This document shows positions 56,691 to 64,000 of a stretch of DNA of 64,000 nucleotides, one piece after another. The notes beneath the pieces are model-generated. The model did no database searches, was not told where the DNA came from, and worked only from the letters and a program-made list of their open reading frames with translations. How positions within the stretch are numbered: position 1 is the stretch's first letter; the number at the start of each line of letters is the position of its first letter. Source of the stretch: Neisseria sp. (lineage in GTDB: Bacteria; Pseudomonadota; Gammaproteobacteria; Burkholderiales; Neisseriaceae); the NCBI RefSeq assembly GCF_030527965.1, contig NZ_JAUMZU010000005.1, forward strand, positions 53,775 through 117,774, given 5' to 3'. The position numbers and the translations under genes were made by a program.

Positions 56691-56975
56691 TTATGCAAAT
56701 TTATTATAAATACGGATTTCTTCACTGTTGGGCTCATACGCTGTTTTTAAAATAATGCGATTGTTCCGGCTGTCGTGAATAAATACTATTTTCAGCCGCC
56801 TGCCTCTATTGGTCTCTGCGATAAACCATAAGGTAGGCGGTATGGTTTGGTTTTCCGCCCTGCTGTCTTCCAGCAGGCCTTTTTCTTTGTTGCTGAAGGC
56901 TTCTGTTATTTCATTTTCGCTTACTTGATGTCTGGTAAGCAGCTTCGCCCTTATTGCTTCAGATATGTATAACAT
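56691..56975 (-). CDS. Putative toxin (BrnT-like fold, often mis-annotated ADP-ribosyl hydrolase)
   Basis: A 94-residue basic protein: LLTRHQVSENEITEAFSNKEKGLLEDSRAENQTIPPTLWFIAETNRGRRLKIVFIHDSRNNRIILKTAYEPNSEEIRIYNK. The H-V-x-E-x-E-I-x-E-x-F start and the central TxRGRxLKVVF and K-x-A-Y-E-P motifs define a small family usually found with a CopG/BrnA-like partner, as here. I recall relatives carrying the annotation ADP-ribosyl-(dinitrogen reductase) hydrolase, which the size does not support. Ribonuclease activity is inferred from BrnT. The start lacks a strong ribosome site. Confidence 0.7.
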   Translation of the reverse strand: MLYISEAIRAKLLTRHQVSENEITEAFSNKEKGLLEDSRAENQTIPPTLWFIAETNRGRRLKIVFIHDSRNNRIILKTAYEPNSEEIRIYNKFA

Positions 56976-56990
56976 AGCAAGGTAATATGA

Positions 56991-57004
56991 TTTGTATATA
57001 CAAA
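56991..57004 (-). promoter_or_regulatory. Palindromic operator upstream of the toxin-antitoxin operon
   Basis: TTTGTATATACAAA is a perfect 14-bp palindrome 16 bases upstream of the toxin start codon. The TATA centre could double as the -10 region. Autoregulation by the antitoxin is inferred from placement. Confidence 0.6.
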
Positions 57005-57103
57005 TAGTAAATTAAAGACTGATAATGCGCAATAAGATTTACTAAATGCAACAAAAATATCATCGGTGGGCCAGTGTTTGTATTTGCAGACGGCCTCTTC
57101 TCG

Positions 57104-58315
57104 TTACCCTGCGTCAATCAAGGCTTTGGCCTGTTCGTACCGCTCTCGCAAAAAGTCGGCATACCAAGCCATCATTTTGCGTCGCTCGTCCATATAGTCG
57201 GCGCGGTTGTAGGCGGCTCTGATTCGGTTCTCTTCGATGTGGGCTAATTGCCGCTCTATCGCGTCAGGGTTAAAGCCTTGTTCGTTCAATATGCTGCTTG
57301 CCAAGCTGCGAAAACCGTGTGGCGTGGCTACGCCTTTGTAGCCCATGTTGTTGATGATTTTGCTTGCGGTGTTTTCGCTGATGTAGCTGTTTGCGCTTTG
57401 ACGGCTCGGGAACATAAACCGCCCGCTGCCTGTTATAGTATTCAGCTCGGACAGCAGTTCAAGCGTCCAATCGGCCAGCGGTATGACGTGTAGGCGTGGG
57501 CGTTTCATGCGGTGGGCTGGGATTGTCCATATTTTGTTCTCTCGGTCGATTTCGTTCCACTCGCCGCCGCGTATCTCGGTATTGCGTGCAAAGCAAAGCA
57601 TAATCAGTAAAATGCAAATGCGGTTTTGTGGTTTGATGTCAGCCAATATCAAACGGCGGAAAAACTCTACAAGCTCAGTTTCGGGCAAGGCGGCCATGTG
57701 CGCGGCTTCGCGCTTCGGTAAAAATCTAGTCAATACAGCGGCAGGGTTGTTCTCGTTAATTTCAAGCATTGCGCCGTATTTGAATACCGCGCCTATCCAT
57801 TGCCGCAATTTCTCGGCGGTTTCTACAGTGCCGCCGCTTGCTTTCAGGCTGATTAGCTCTTTAATGTGGTTGACGCGAATTTCATTAATCGGCATTGCGC
57901 CGATATAGGGGAAAATGTCTGTTTCAAAATACCGCAAAACGCGCTTTGCATGATCGGGCTTCCAGCGGTGCAGGTTATCGGTGTGCCAGCGGCAAGCAAT
58001 GGCTGAAAAGGTGTTCTGTTCGGCTACTTTGCGGGCTTGCTTTGCTTCCTGTTTGGCCGTGCTGGGGTTAATGCCGTTGGCTAAATCGTTACGAGCCTGT
58101 TGGTGCTTTAGTCTTGCTTCGGCTAAAGAAATATCTGGATACTTACCAAACCGTAATGTTTGCTGTTTGCCGTTGAAACGGTAGTTGTAAACAAAATATT
58201 TTGTTCCGCCGCGCGTAGCGGGATTGATAACCAAAGCAAGGCCTCCGCCGTCTGAAAGTGTCTGTTTCTTTTCGGAGGCTTTGGTGCGCTTAATCTGTAA
58301 ATCGTTTAGCGGCAT
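57104..58315 (-). CDS. P4-type tyrosine integrase
   Basis: A 403-residue site-specific recombinase. The N-terminal DUF4102 arm-binding domain begins MPLNDLQIKRTKASEKKQTLSDGGGLALVI. A SAM-like core-binding domain spans about 100-190. The catalytic domain shows the first Arg in CFARNTEIRGGEWNEID (near residue 247), the HxxR box TPHGFRSLASSIL (near 335), the second His in QLAHIEENRIRAAYNRADY, and the Tyr nucleophile in AAYNR (near 368). All catalytic residues are present. It lies next to the tRNA att site. A GCCGTCTGAA core occurs at 58247-58256 in its 5' part. Confidence 0.93.
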   Translation of the reverse strand: MPLNDLQIKRTKASEKKQTLSDGGGLALVINPATRGGTKYFVYNYRFNGKQQTLRFGKYPDISLAEARLKHQQARNDLANGINPSTAKQEAKQARKVAEQNTFSAIACRWHTDNLHRWKPDHAKRVLRYFETDIFPYIGAMPINEIRVNHIKELISLKASGGTVETAEKLRQWIGAVFKYGAMLEINENNPAAVLTRFLPKREAAHMAALPETELVEFFRRLILADIKPQNRICILLIMLCFARNTEIRGGEWNEIDRENKIWTIPAHRMKRPRLHVIPLADWTLELLSELNTITGSGRFMFPSRQSANSYISENTASKIINNMGYKGVATPHGFRSLASSILNEQGFNPDAIERQLAHIEENRIRAAYNRADYMDERRKMMAWYADFLRERYEQAKALIDAG

Positions 58316-58320
58316 GATGG

Positions 58321-58438
58321 TGTTGGTGCTTTTTGTGTTTCAAAGAGATTTGCTCAAGGCTTTGTATGGCGCGGTTTTGCGCTGATAGTGTTGGTGCTTT
58401 TGAGGGGATTTTGCCATGAACCAACAAAAGCACCAACA
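58321..58438. repeat. Right arm-type repeats, three AAAGCACCAACA copies
   Basis: Inverted copies at 58321-58332 and 58389-58400 and a direct copy at 58427-58438, between the integrase start and attR. Together with the two left copies they form a five-site set specific to the element ends. Confidence 0.65.
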
Positions 58439-58460
58439 TTTTTAGGTTGTTTTTATTATG

Positions 58461-58555
58461 CGGTATTAGATGGAGTTAAACGACAGGAAAAGGATGAATC
58501 AGGCGGAAGGCCTTTTTTTACTTGGGTTTGGTTTACGGTATTAGACGGCATTAAA
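58461..58555 (+). repeat. Pair of 20-bp direct repeats near the right end
   Basis: CGGTATTAGATGGAGTTAAA (58461-58480) and CGGTATTAGACGGCATTAAA (58536-58555) agree at 17 of 20 positions. Part of the second (TTAGACGGCATTAA) also occurs at about 56313-56326. It resembles an imperfect AT-type DUS on the opposite strand (ATGCCGTCTAAT), so it may be decayed uptake sequence. Confidence 0.5.
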
Positions 58556-58556
58556 T

Positions 58557-58581
58557 AAAAAAATAACCCCTGTAAGGGGTT
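58557..58581 (-). terminator. Terminator of tRNA-Leu
   Basis: On the minus strand AACCCCT and AGGGGTT form a perfect 7-bp stem with a 3-base loop, followed by ATTTTTTT. It begins 3 bases after the tRNA CCA end. It lies on the element side of the attachment core, so it was brought in by the element. Confidence 0.85.
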
Positions 58582-58584
58582 GGG

Positions 58585-58669
58585 TGGTGCGGACGGAGAG
58601 ACTCGAACTCTCACACCTCTCGGCGCCAGAACCTAAATCTGGTGCGTCTACCAATTTCGCCACGTCCGC
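58585..58669 (-). tRNA. tRNA-Leu (UAG anticodon)
   Basis: An 85-base gene with encoded CCA. The acceptor stem GCGGACG pairs with CGTCCGC. The anticodon stem CCAGA/TCTGG encloses the loop TTTAGGT with anticodon TAG, reading CUA. A long variable arm (GCGCCGAGAGGTGTG region) and the T arm GAGAGTTCGAGTCTCTC are typical of leucine tRNA. The 3' end is the integration site of the element and remains intact. Confidence 0.96.
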
Positions 58670-58685
58670 TAGAAATGAGCGAGCA

Positions 58686-58714
58686 ATTATACGGATAAAC
58701 AGGAAAAATGGAAA
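58686..58714 (-). promoter_or_regulatory. Promoter of tRNA-Leu
   Basis: Minus-strand TATAAT (58686-58691) with TTTCCA 17 bases upstream (58709-58714). The -10 ends 17 bases before the tRNA 5' end, a suitable distance for a short leader. The -35 overlaps the start of a DUS hairpin. Confidence 0.55.
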
Positions 58715-58747
58715 TGCCTGTCTGAAATATTTTTTCAGACAGGCATT
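58713..58747. terminator. DUS hairpin between tRNA-Leu and the GAF gene
   Basis: Inverted TG-wad DUS copies with AAT/ATT outer ends and a T-rich loop. It is the first host-type DUS after the element and marks the return to chromosomal DNA. Confidence 0.7.
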
Positions 58748-58869
58748 GAAAAAGCTATAATGAGCGCTGATTTTAAATAATATGCTGAAACCGTTCGCGT
58801 TGAGATTCGGGCGGTTTTTTATTGGTTGGTCAATAGCTTAAGTATATATAAATAATCAAGAGGAAAAGT

Positions 58870-59535
58870 ATGTCTAACGATTTAGCGGTGCGGGATTATC
58901 TGAAAACACAGGGCCTGAAACTGCCTGCAGACGAAGTGCTTGTGGCGAAAATGGTGGCGCAGGCCGTAATGGCTTCAGGCCAAGCGGCGATGGAACGTAA
59001 TGTGTTGTGGTATGCCAATGAAGAGGCGGTATTGTCGGAGCACATTGATCAAAACGAATCGAATGAAGCAGCCTTGAGGCAGATTTTTATGGCGCTGGAT
59101 TCGATATTTGAGCGCTCTGAAGCCAAAAGTGCGGCGGTTTACGGGCTGATGCAGGGTAAAGAGCCTTTTTTGTTGCGTTTGGCGCAACAAGGGACGGTTA
59201 TGGAGCAGCGGATGGCGGTGGACGATGAGAATACTTGGTCTTACTTGGCTGTTCGGTCGGCTCAAACCGGTTGGCTTAATATTGCCGATGATGTGGCGAA
59301 GTGGCTGGAAATGGCAGAGTTGAAAGGCGCCCATCACAACCGAAGCCAAAGTCAAATGTCGTTGCCTATCTGTTTATTGAACGGGCGCGTGTTGGGCGTG
59401 TTGCATGTGGAGGCTGAATCGAAACATGCGTTTGATGAAACAGAACAGGCCTTGTGGGTTGGGCTGGCGCTGGCTTTGGCTGAGCCAATGCAGGTCGTGT
59501 TCGGTGCGAGTGATGCGGCAGAAGAGGGGGCGTGA
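58870..59535 (+). CDS. GAF domain protein
   Basis: A 221-residue cytoplasmic protein. Residues about 60-210 form a GAF-like domain ([26 protein letters not shown], then [45 protein letters not shown]). The N-terminal 55 residues are helical. No output domain is attached, so it may sense a small molecule or redox state and act through a partner. AGAGGAAAAG precedes the ATG. Its stop overlaps the GTG start of ribA (GTGA), so the two are coupled. Confidence 0.82.
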   Translation: MSNDLAVRDYLKTQGLKLPADEVLVAKMVAQAVMASGQAAMERNVLWYANEEAVLSEHIDQNESNEAALRQIFMALDSIFERSEAKSAAVYGLMQGKEPFLLRLAQQGTVMEQRMAVDDENTWSYLAVRSAQTGWLNIADDVAKWLEMAELKGAHHNRSQSQMSLPICLLNGRVLGVLHVEAESKHAFDETEQALWVGLALALAEPMQVVFGASDAAEEGA

Positions 59536-60125
59536 TTGTGGAGAAGCTCAAGTTTGTAGCATCTTGCCGTTTGCCGACCCAATGGGGCGTGTTTACGATG
59601 TATGGCTTTGAGGAAGCAGAGGGGCAGGAGCATGCGGCCTTGGTAATGGGGGATTTGGGAGACGGAGAGGCCGTGCTAGCCCGCATACATTCGGAATGCT
59701 TGACCGGCGATGCTTTGTTTTCAATAAAATGCGATTGCGGGCCGCAACTGGAAGCGGCGATGCAGGCGGTGCAAAGTGCCGGGCGCGGAGTAATCGTGTA
59801 TTTGAGGCAAGAAGGCCGCGGCATCGGCCTGATTAATAAAATTCGCGCGTATCATTTGCAAGATCAGGGTATGGATACGGTGGAAGCAAACGTAGCCTTG
59901 GGGCTGCCGATAGATGCCCGTGATTTTACTTTGGCACGAGATATATTCGCTCATTTGGGCGTTAAAAGCATCAGATTGTTAACGAATAATCCGCAGAAGA
60001 TTTCGGTTTTGGAACGCGCGGGAATTCAAGTGGTTGAGCGGGTGCCGTTGCAAGTGGGTGAAAATGCAGAAAATGAAAATTATTTAAGTACGAAGGCGGA
60101 AAAATTAGGGCATTTTCTGAAATAG
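59532..60125 (+). CDS. ribA: GTP cyclohydrolase II
   Basis: Opens the GTP imidazole ring in the first step of riboflavin synthesis. It has 197 residues. The zinc ligands are in [20 protein letters not shown] (three Cys near residues 57-70), and the catalytic region reads [34 protein letters not shown] near 95-125, followed by the phosphate-binding [10 protein letters not shown]. It is the monofunctional form with no RibB domain fused. It starts with GTG at 59532, overlapping the GAF gene stop; a second GTG two codons later is possible. Confidence 0.94.
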   Translation: MIVEKLKFVASCRLPTQWGVFTMYGFEEAEGQEHAALVMGDLGDGEAVLARIHSECLTGDALFSIKCDCGPQLEAAMQAVQSAGRGVIVYLRQEGRGIGLINKIRAYHLQDQGMDTVEANVALGLPIDARDFTLARDIFAHLGVKSIRLLTNNPQKISVLERAGIQVVERVPLQVGENAENENYLSTKAEKLGHFLK

Positions 60126-60416
60126 ATTGCTTTGCTTAAAATGCCTGTCTGAAAATAGAGCGGATAAACCGGAAATTCCATAGGGTGGAATAGTACGGTT
60201 TTTTTATGGGCGTTAGTTTGCATGAGGCGATGAAGCCCGGTATGTTTTTTAGAAGGGTTGGAATATTAGATTCTTTAATCTGTGTTTATTGTTCAATAAT
60301 ATTGCTGAATGAATCTTAATTATTAGAATAAGATTGCTTATATAGGTTGATAATTCAAGAGTCATAAGTTAAGCTGGCTTAACCAAGTATGGTTTGAATC
60401 ATTGTAGGAGTCTCGC

Positions 60417-61127
60417 ATGGCAAAATTAAAGCCGGAAATGTTTGCTTTTCTACATGAACTGCAAGCGGAAGCTACGTTGTGGCGTCTTTATGAAGAAACG
60501 CTCAAGCAAAGCGGCCGTATTTTTTTGCACTTTCTGCCTAAAATTTTTCATCTTATGGGTAAAGGCATTAATTGGCGCGATGAAAACGAATGCTTTTATG
60601 AGGACAAATACATTCCTATTGATCCGCGGCAAGGGGCTTTTCTCTATATGCAGGCGATGGCAACCGGCGCTCGAAATATTGTTGAGTTCGGAACTTCCTA
60701 CGGGATATCTACGCTTTATCTTGCGGCAGCGGCTAAACGTAATGGCGGCAAGGTAATTACATGCGAATATTTGCCACATAAAGCGGAAGCAGCGCGCCGC
60801 CATTTTGCTGAAGCGGGGTTGTCTGACTTTATTGAGTTGCGCGAAGGCGATGCATTGCAAACGCTGCAAGAACTTGATATTGCGCCAGACTTTGTTTTGT
60901 TAGATGGGTGGCCGAACCTTGTTTATCCGGTATTTCAAATTTTGGAACCTCGTTTGGCAGATGGCGCGGTTATTGCTGTTGATGATGTGGCAGGCTTTCA
61001 GCCGTCTATGCAGGATTATTTGGATTACATACGAAATCCTGCCAACGGCTATGTTTCTGCAACGTTACATCCCGGCAAGGCTATGGAATACAGTGTGAAA
61101 CGCCATGTTTCAGACGTAAGCGGATAA
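60417..61127 (+). CDS. Class I O-methyltransferase-like protein
   Basis: A 236-residue SAM-dependent methyltransferase related to the family-3 O-methyltransferases. The SAM-binding motif I reads NIVEFGTSYGISTLYLAAA near residue 87, followed by KVITCEYLPHKAEAARRHFAEAG with the acidic residue that binds the ribose, then DFVLLDGWPNLVYPVFQILEPRLADGAVIAVDDV, with the metal-site acids. The substrate is unknown. TAGGAG lies upstream of the ATG. The preceding 290-base gap has one DUS and no gene. Confidence 0.82.
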   Translation: MAKLKPEMFAFLHELQAEATLWRLYEETLKQSGRIFLHFLPKIFHLMGKGINWRDENECFYEDKYIPIDPRQGAFLYMQAMATGARNIVEFGTSYGISTLYLAAAAKRNGGKVITCEYLPHKAEAARRHFAEAGLSDFIELREGDALQTLQELDIAPDFVLLDGWPNLVYPVFQILEPRLADGAVIAVDDVAGFQPSMQDYLDYIRNPANGYVSATLHPGKAMEYSVKRHVSDVSG

Positions 61128-61179
61128 CGGCGTTCTGTGCATTCAGCAACGGCGGCTATGTTAGAAGTTAAGATAAAGA

Positions 61180-61223
61180 ATAACCGGCATTAAGCTTTCA
61201 TGAATAAGCTTAATGCCGGTTAT
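61180..61223. terminator. Bidirectional terminator, non-DUS
   Basis: A perfect 18-bp inverted repeat, ATAACCGGCATTAAGCTT and its mirror image, with an 8-base loop. It lies between convergent O-methyltransferase and ppiD genes. A reverse DUS follows near 61239. Confidence 0.78.
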
Positions 61224-61266
61224 ATGTTATGAGCTGACTTTCAGACAGGCATTGTCTTTACAAAAA

Positions 61267-63126
61267 TCAAGGTGCATCTTGCTCGCTCTTATCCAACTTT
61301 TGAGAGCCTTGCTTTTGTTTGATTTCATGTTGAAGGTAACGCATCAGCGCTTCAAATACATCGGCATTCATACTCTGAGCCAAAGCAGTGCGTGCTTGGA
61401 GCAATTGCTCATCTACGTTTTCAGGCGCTTCGATTGCTTGAACTTCAATCAATACGGGCTGCGGCAGGTTTTCGGCCAGCAAATAAGACGGCTTGTCTTT
61501 TTGAGGTTTTGCTTTCAGCAAAGCGGCCACATCCTCCGGAGCGAAGATTCGGCCCGCATTGGCACGGTCTAGCTTCTGAACGGGCGACCATTGAATATCG
61601 GTTTTTTCACCTGTTTTTAAGTCAGCCAAAGTTTGTTTCGCTTTATCCAAAGCAAGCTTTCTGGCATTTTCTGCAATATAGGCAGATTTGACTTGTTCTT
61701 TCACGGCATCAAAAGATTCTGTTGTCTGCTGGCGCACATCGGTTACCCGAACGACAGCAAGCGCCCCGTTACTCATGGCAATCGGTTCTGAATTATGCTT
61801 ATTCTTTAAAGCTTCGTCACTGAATAATGCCGCGGCCATCTGGGGAGAGCCCATATTTTGGGTTTCGCGTTCGGCTTCGGCTTTGTTTATCCATTGGTCG
61901 ACGGAATGAAGTTTTATTCCCAGCTTTTCCGCTACTTTAGCTAAATCGTTCGGATTTTCGAAAGCCAAAGTTTCCAATTGTTCGCGTGCTTTCGGGAAGG
62001 CCTGTTGCGCTTTTTTCAGTTTGATTTCTGCTTCAAGTAAAGCGCGATCCTGTTCAAAATTCGGTTTTTCACGGATATCATTAAGTTTGATAATGTGATA
62101 ACCGTATTCGGCTGCTACCGGATCGCTGACTTGGCCTTTCTGCATGGCAAATGCGGCATCTTCAAAAGCTTTTGGCAATTGACCGCTTTTTTGTATAAAA
62201 CCTAAGTCGCCGCCTTTGGCAGCAGTAGCTTCGTCGGCAGAATATTTTTGCGCCAATTCGGTGAATTTGCCGGGATTGGCTTTAGCCTCTGCCGCTACTT
62301 TTGACGCCAGCTCCCGATTGGCCTTTTGCTCGGCTTCCGTATTGCCCAAAGGGATTAAGATATGCTGCACGGAACGGCGCGATTTCCCCTCGTTGGCAGA
62401 TTGCTGGAAAGCAGCTTTCAGTTCGTCTTCGGTAACAGTTTGCTTGGCGGCAAGATCCTGAGGCGTTAAGGCAATATATTGGAATTTTACCGCCAGCGGC
62501 AACTCATAATTTTTTTTATTGGATTCGTAGTAACTTTTTAGCGCTGCGTCATCAACGCTCACTTTGTTGAAGAAGGCCTCCGGATTAATGACCGACATGC
62601 GAACCCGTCGTGTAGATTGGACTAATCCGATAAGTTGCTTAGCCTGCGCATCGCTGATGATAATGCCATCTCGCCCTAGGTTTTCCAGATTGGCCAAGGC
62701 CATAGAGGTGCGTTCTTCTTCAACTAAACGGTCTTCCGTTAGGCCGGATTGTTTTAAATAGTCATTAAATTTAGCCTGGCTGAATTTGCCGTTTTCTTGA
62801 AATATCGGTGCGTTGGCAATTTGCCTTTTCAGAGATTCCATCGACACACTGATGCCCATCATGCGGGCACCTTCGGTCAAGTATGCGCGTTGCAATAGAC
62901 CTTGAAATACGCTTGTTTGCGTAGCGCCCGAATTGCCGTTTTGCTGCATATTGCGCAGAAACTGGTTGACCTGTTCCTCGCTGATTTTTTGGTCGCCGAT
63001 TTCGACAAGGTAATTTGACGAACCGCCCGAAACGACAGTATTGGCGCCGAAACCGATAAAGGTAACGGCAATCAAGCCTAATATGATTTTTGCAGGGCCG
63101 CTGTATTTTTCTACGGTAGAAAACAT
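61267..63126 (-). CDS. ppiD: SurA/PpiD-type periplasmic peptidyl-prolyl isomerase
   Basis: A 619-residue chaperone anchored in the inner membrane by one N-terminal helix (IILGLIAVTFIGFGANTVV, residues 14-32) with the rest in the periplasm, where it helps newly exported proteins fold. A SurA_N-like region (about 35-180) starts YLVEIGDQKISEEQVNQFLRNMQQ. The parvulin domain lies at about 250-350 (VQHILIPLGN to EYGYHIIKLNDI, with KGGDLGF). A C-terminal PpiD-type region follows. Length matches PpiD. Confidence 0.92.
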   Translation of the reverse strand: MFSTVEKYSGPAKIILGLIAVTFIGFGANTVVSGGSSNYLVEIGDQKISEEQVNQFLRNMQQNGNSGATQTSVFQGLLQRAYLTEGARMMGISVSMESLKRQIANAPIFQENGKFSQAKFNDYLKQSGLTEDRLVEEERTSMALANLENLGRDGIIISDAQAKQLIGLVQSTRRVRMSVINPEAFFNKVSVDDAALKSYYESNKKNYELPLAVKFQYIALTPQDLAAKQTVTEDELKAAFQQSANEGKSRRSVQHILIPLGNTEAEQKANRELASKVAAEAKANPGKFTELAQKYSADEATAAKGGDLGFIQKSGQLPKAFEDAAFAMQKGQVSDPVAAEYGYHIIKLNDIREKPNFEQDRALLEAEIKLKKAQQAFPKAREQLETLAFENPNDLAKVAEKLGIKLHSVDQWINKAEAERETQNMGSPQMAAALFSDEALKNKHNSEPIAMSNGALAVVRVTDVRQQTTESFDAVKEQVKSAYIAENARKLALDKAKQTLADLKTGEKTDIQWSPVQKLDRANAGRIFAPEDVAALLKAKPQKDKPSYLLAENLPQPVLIEVQAIEAPENVDEQLLQARTALAQSMNADVFEALMRYLQHEIKQKQGSQKLDKSEQDAP

Positions 63127-63282
63127 AGTGATAAGAAAGAAATGAAAGATGGCATCGTAACGTGTTGCACTATTTTACATATGAACGCCAAAATGGATTA
63201 AATCGGCAACTTTACAAATCATACGGTTGAGAACAGGATTCTTTATGATTTTTGTAAGGTTACCTTCGATTGAATATCAGTA

Positions 63283-63735
63283 TTATTTTGCTGTTTCGCT
63301 GCCTTGAACCGATACATCTACGTTTTGTTCTTGGTTATTTTGCTCGGCTTTTTCGGCAGACTCCGCTTTTTTTGCAGCCAGTCGTTCAAGAGATTCTTTT
63401 ACGGCAGGGTTTTGGGCGGCAATTTGCTGTTCTTCGGGCGTTACTTCGCCTTTGAAACGATTGTTCAAATCAAAACGTTTTCCGCCTTTGGCCAATGCTT
63501 TCAAATAGCGCGGGCGGCGGCAGTGGTTGGCCAGTACACGGGCAATCAGCGACGGATCATATTGTGGCATCGCCGCTGCTAAATCTTGGTCGATTCCGAC
63601 GGCCAGCGGTTTGAAACGTTTGAACACATCGTATTTTCCGTAGATATGATCGGCAATCATATCAGTTTGTTTCTTTTTGCTCATGGTTTGCACGGCAGTT
63701 TTCAATGCTGCGCCCAAAGCGGTTTCTTGGGTCAT
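63283..63735 (-). CDS. proQ: ProQ/FinO-domain RNA chaperone
   Basis: A 150-residue RNA-binding protein. The FinO/ProQ domain covers about residues 15-105: FKRFKPLAVGIDQDLAAAMPQYDPSLIARVLANHCRRPRYLKALAKGGKRFDLNNRFKGEVTPEEQQIA. The short hydrophilic C-terminus is rich in Ala, Lys and Glu and lacks the Tudor-like domain of E. coli ProQ, as in the neisserial minimal form. AGGAAA precedes the ATG at 63735. It would bind sRNAs and mRNA 3' ends. Confidence 0.92.
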   Translation of the reverse strand: MTQETALGAALKTAVQTMSKKKQTDMIADHIYGKYDVFKRFKPLAVGIDQDLAAAMPQYDPSLIARVLANHCRRPRYLKALAKGGKRFDLNNRFKGEVTPEEQQIAAQNPAVKESLERLAAKKAESAEKAEQNNQEQNVDVSVQGSETAK

Positions 63736-63894
63736 TTCCGTTTCCTATGTTGGAACAATCATGTTGTTATTGTTAAAAACGAGTAGCTTCTTAACAACCT
63801 GTGGGTAGCGGGCCGCTAAAACGATTTTGGAATCAGTCGGCATTTTAGCTGAAAAGCGGAAATTTCGCTAATCCGGTAGTGTGCCTCTGTCTGA

Positions 63895-63951
63895 AAAATA
63901 AATGCCTGTCTGAAACAACAGGCATTTATTTTTCAGACAGGCATTTATTTT
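63895..63951. repeat. Nested DUS palindrome
   Basis: Outer 21-base arms, each with AAAATAA plus a TG-wad DUS, face each other. The 15-base centre contains ACAGGCATTTATT, a partial further copy of the right arm, so alternative hairpins can form. It precedes a possible insertion-sequence end. Confidence 0.7.
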
Positions 63952-64000
63952 GGGGCTGTCCTAGATAACTAGTACAAATCATGCTTTACTAATTGTTTTA
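63952..64000. mobile_element. Possible insertion sequence end, cut by window edge
   Basis: From GGGGCTGTCCTAGATAACTA onward the sequence changes to an AT-rich non-coding type, and the opening bases resemble the terminal inverted repeats of IS5-family elements (GGGGCTGTC-type). No transposase is visible because the window ends after 49 bases. This is a pattern impression only. Confidence 0.3.

Larger units (their letters stand above)
48830..58609. mobile_element. P4-like integrative satellite in tRNA-Leu
   Basis: The element is bounded by a near-direct repeat of the tRNA-Leu 3' end. The left copy is at 48830-48853 and the right copy is inside the intact tRNA at 58585-58609; they share GACGGAGAGACTC exactly and continue AACT after one mismatch. 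Cargo on the minus strand, from the right: tyrosine integrase, toxin-antitoxin pair, decayed VapBC, a 245-residue unknown, AlpA-like regulator, HTH protein, KilA-N protein, an antisense-RNA immunity region, two small genes, primase and DUF927 helicase, then an iteron-rich region. No phage structural, lysis or conjugation genes are present. DUS copies inside it are of the AG type. Confidence 0.85.

Overview
The window is chromosomal DNA from a member of the Neisseriaceae, almost certainly a Neisseria species. The main evidence is a 12-mer, TGCCTGTCTGAA, scattered through the sequence and often arranged as an inverted pair after a gene. I recognise this as the TG-wad dialect of the neisserial DNA uptake sequence (DUS), which I recall as described for Neisseria wadsworthii. 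The gene content fits: a zwf-pgl-glk-hexR-pgi plus edd/eda Entner-Doudoroff cluster, hpnD/hpnE, a SirB2-family protein and a ProQ/FinO-domain protein.

Layout. 1-9650 is housekeeping: the 3' part of ilvC, an M14 peptidase, an RlmK-like methyltransferase, a small lipoprotein, glycerate kinase with an OsmC-family protein, argD, pyrG, a Spy/CpxP-like periplasmic protein and rpe. 10021-19846 carries gltB-gltD (glutamate synthase) and smc. 20399-26146 is a two-gene surface module: an OmpA-domain lipoprotein and a 1607-residue type-I-secreted adhesin with eight tandem Ig-like repeats, a VCBS-like domain, a von Willebrand A domain and RTX repeats. 26476-31756 holds SirB2, gshB, dgkA, a PCu(A)C copper chaperone, hpnD, hpnE and an SDR protein. 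31809-42702 holds an MBL-fold hydrolase and the glucose catabolic genes with their regulator HexR; five HexR-box-like palindromes lie upstream of eda, between edd and zwf, and upstream of pgi. 42927-48855 has recG, a TPR/glycosyltransferase-like protein and a copper-type P-ATPase.

48830-58609 is a roughly 9.8 kb integrative element inserted at the 3' end of tRNA-Leu(UAG). It has a P4-type tyrosine integrase, AlpA-like regulator, KilA-N protein, zinc-finger/Toprim primase, DUF927 helicase-like ATPase, an iteron cluster that looks like a replication origin, an intact toxin-antitoxin pair, a decayed VapBC locus and one unrecognised 245-residue gene. It has no capsid, tail or conjugation genes, so it resembles a P4-like phage satellite. 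Its DUS copies are of the canonical AG type (core GCCGTCTGAA) and none are of the TG-wad type, which suggests arrival from a different Neisseria lineage.

The most interesting find is at 53117-53359: a leader with a promoter, a short sequence A, an intrinsic terminator, a folded RNA whose loop carries the exact complement of A, and a second copy of A touching the ribosome binding site of the first gene of the primase/helicase operon. This is the architecture of the P4 CI / P1 C4 antisense-RNA immunity system.

After the element the chromosome resumes with tRNA-Leu, a GAF protein overlapping ribA, an O-methyltransferase, ppiD and proQ. The last 49 bases may be the tip of an insertion sequence. 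All calls come from reading the sequence; no database search was run.
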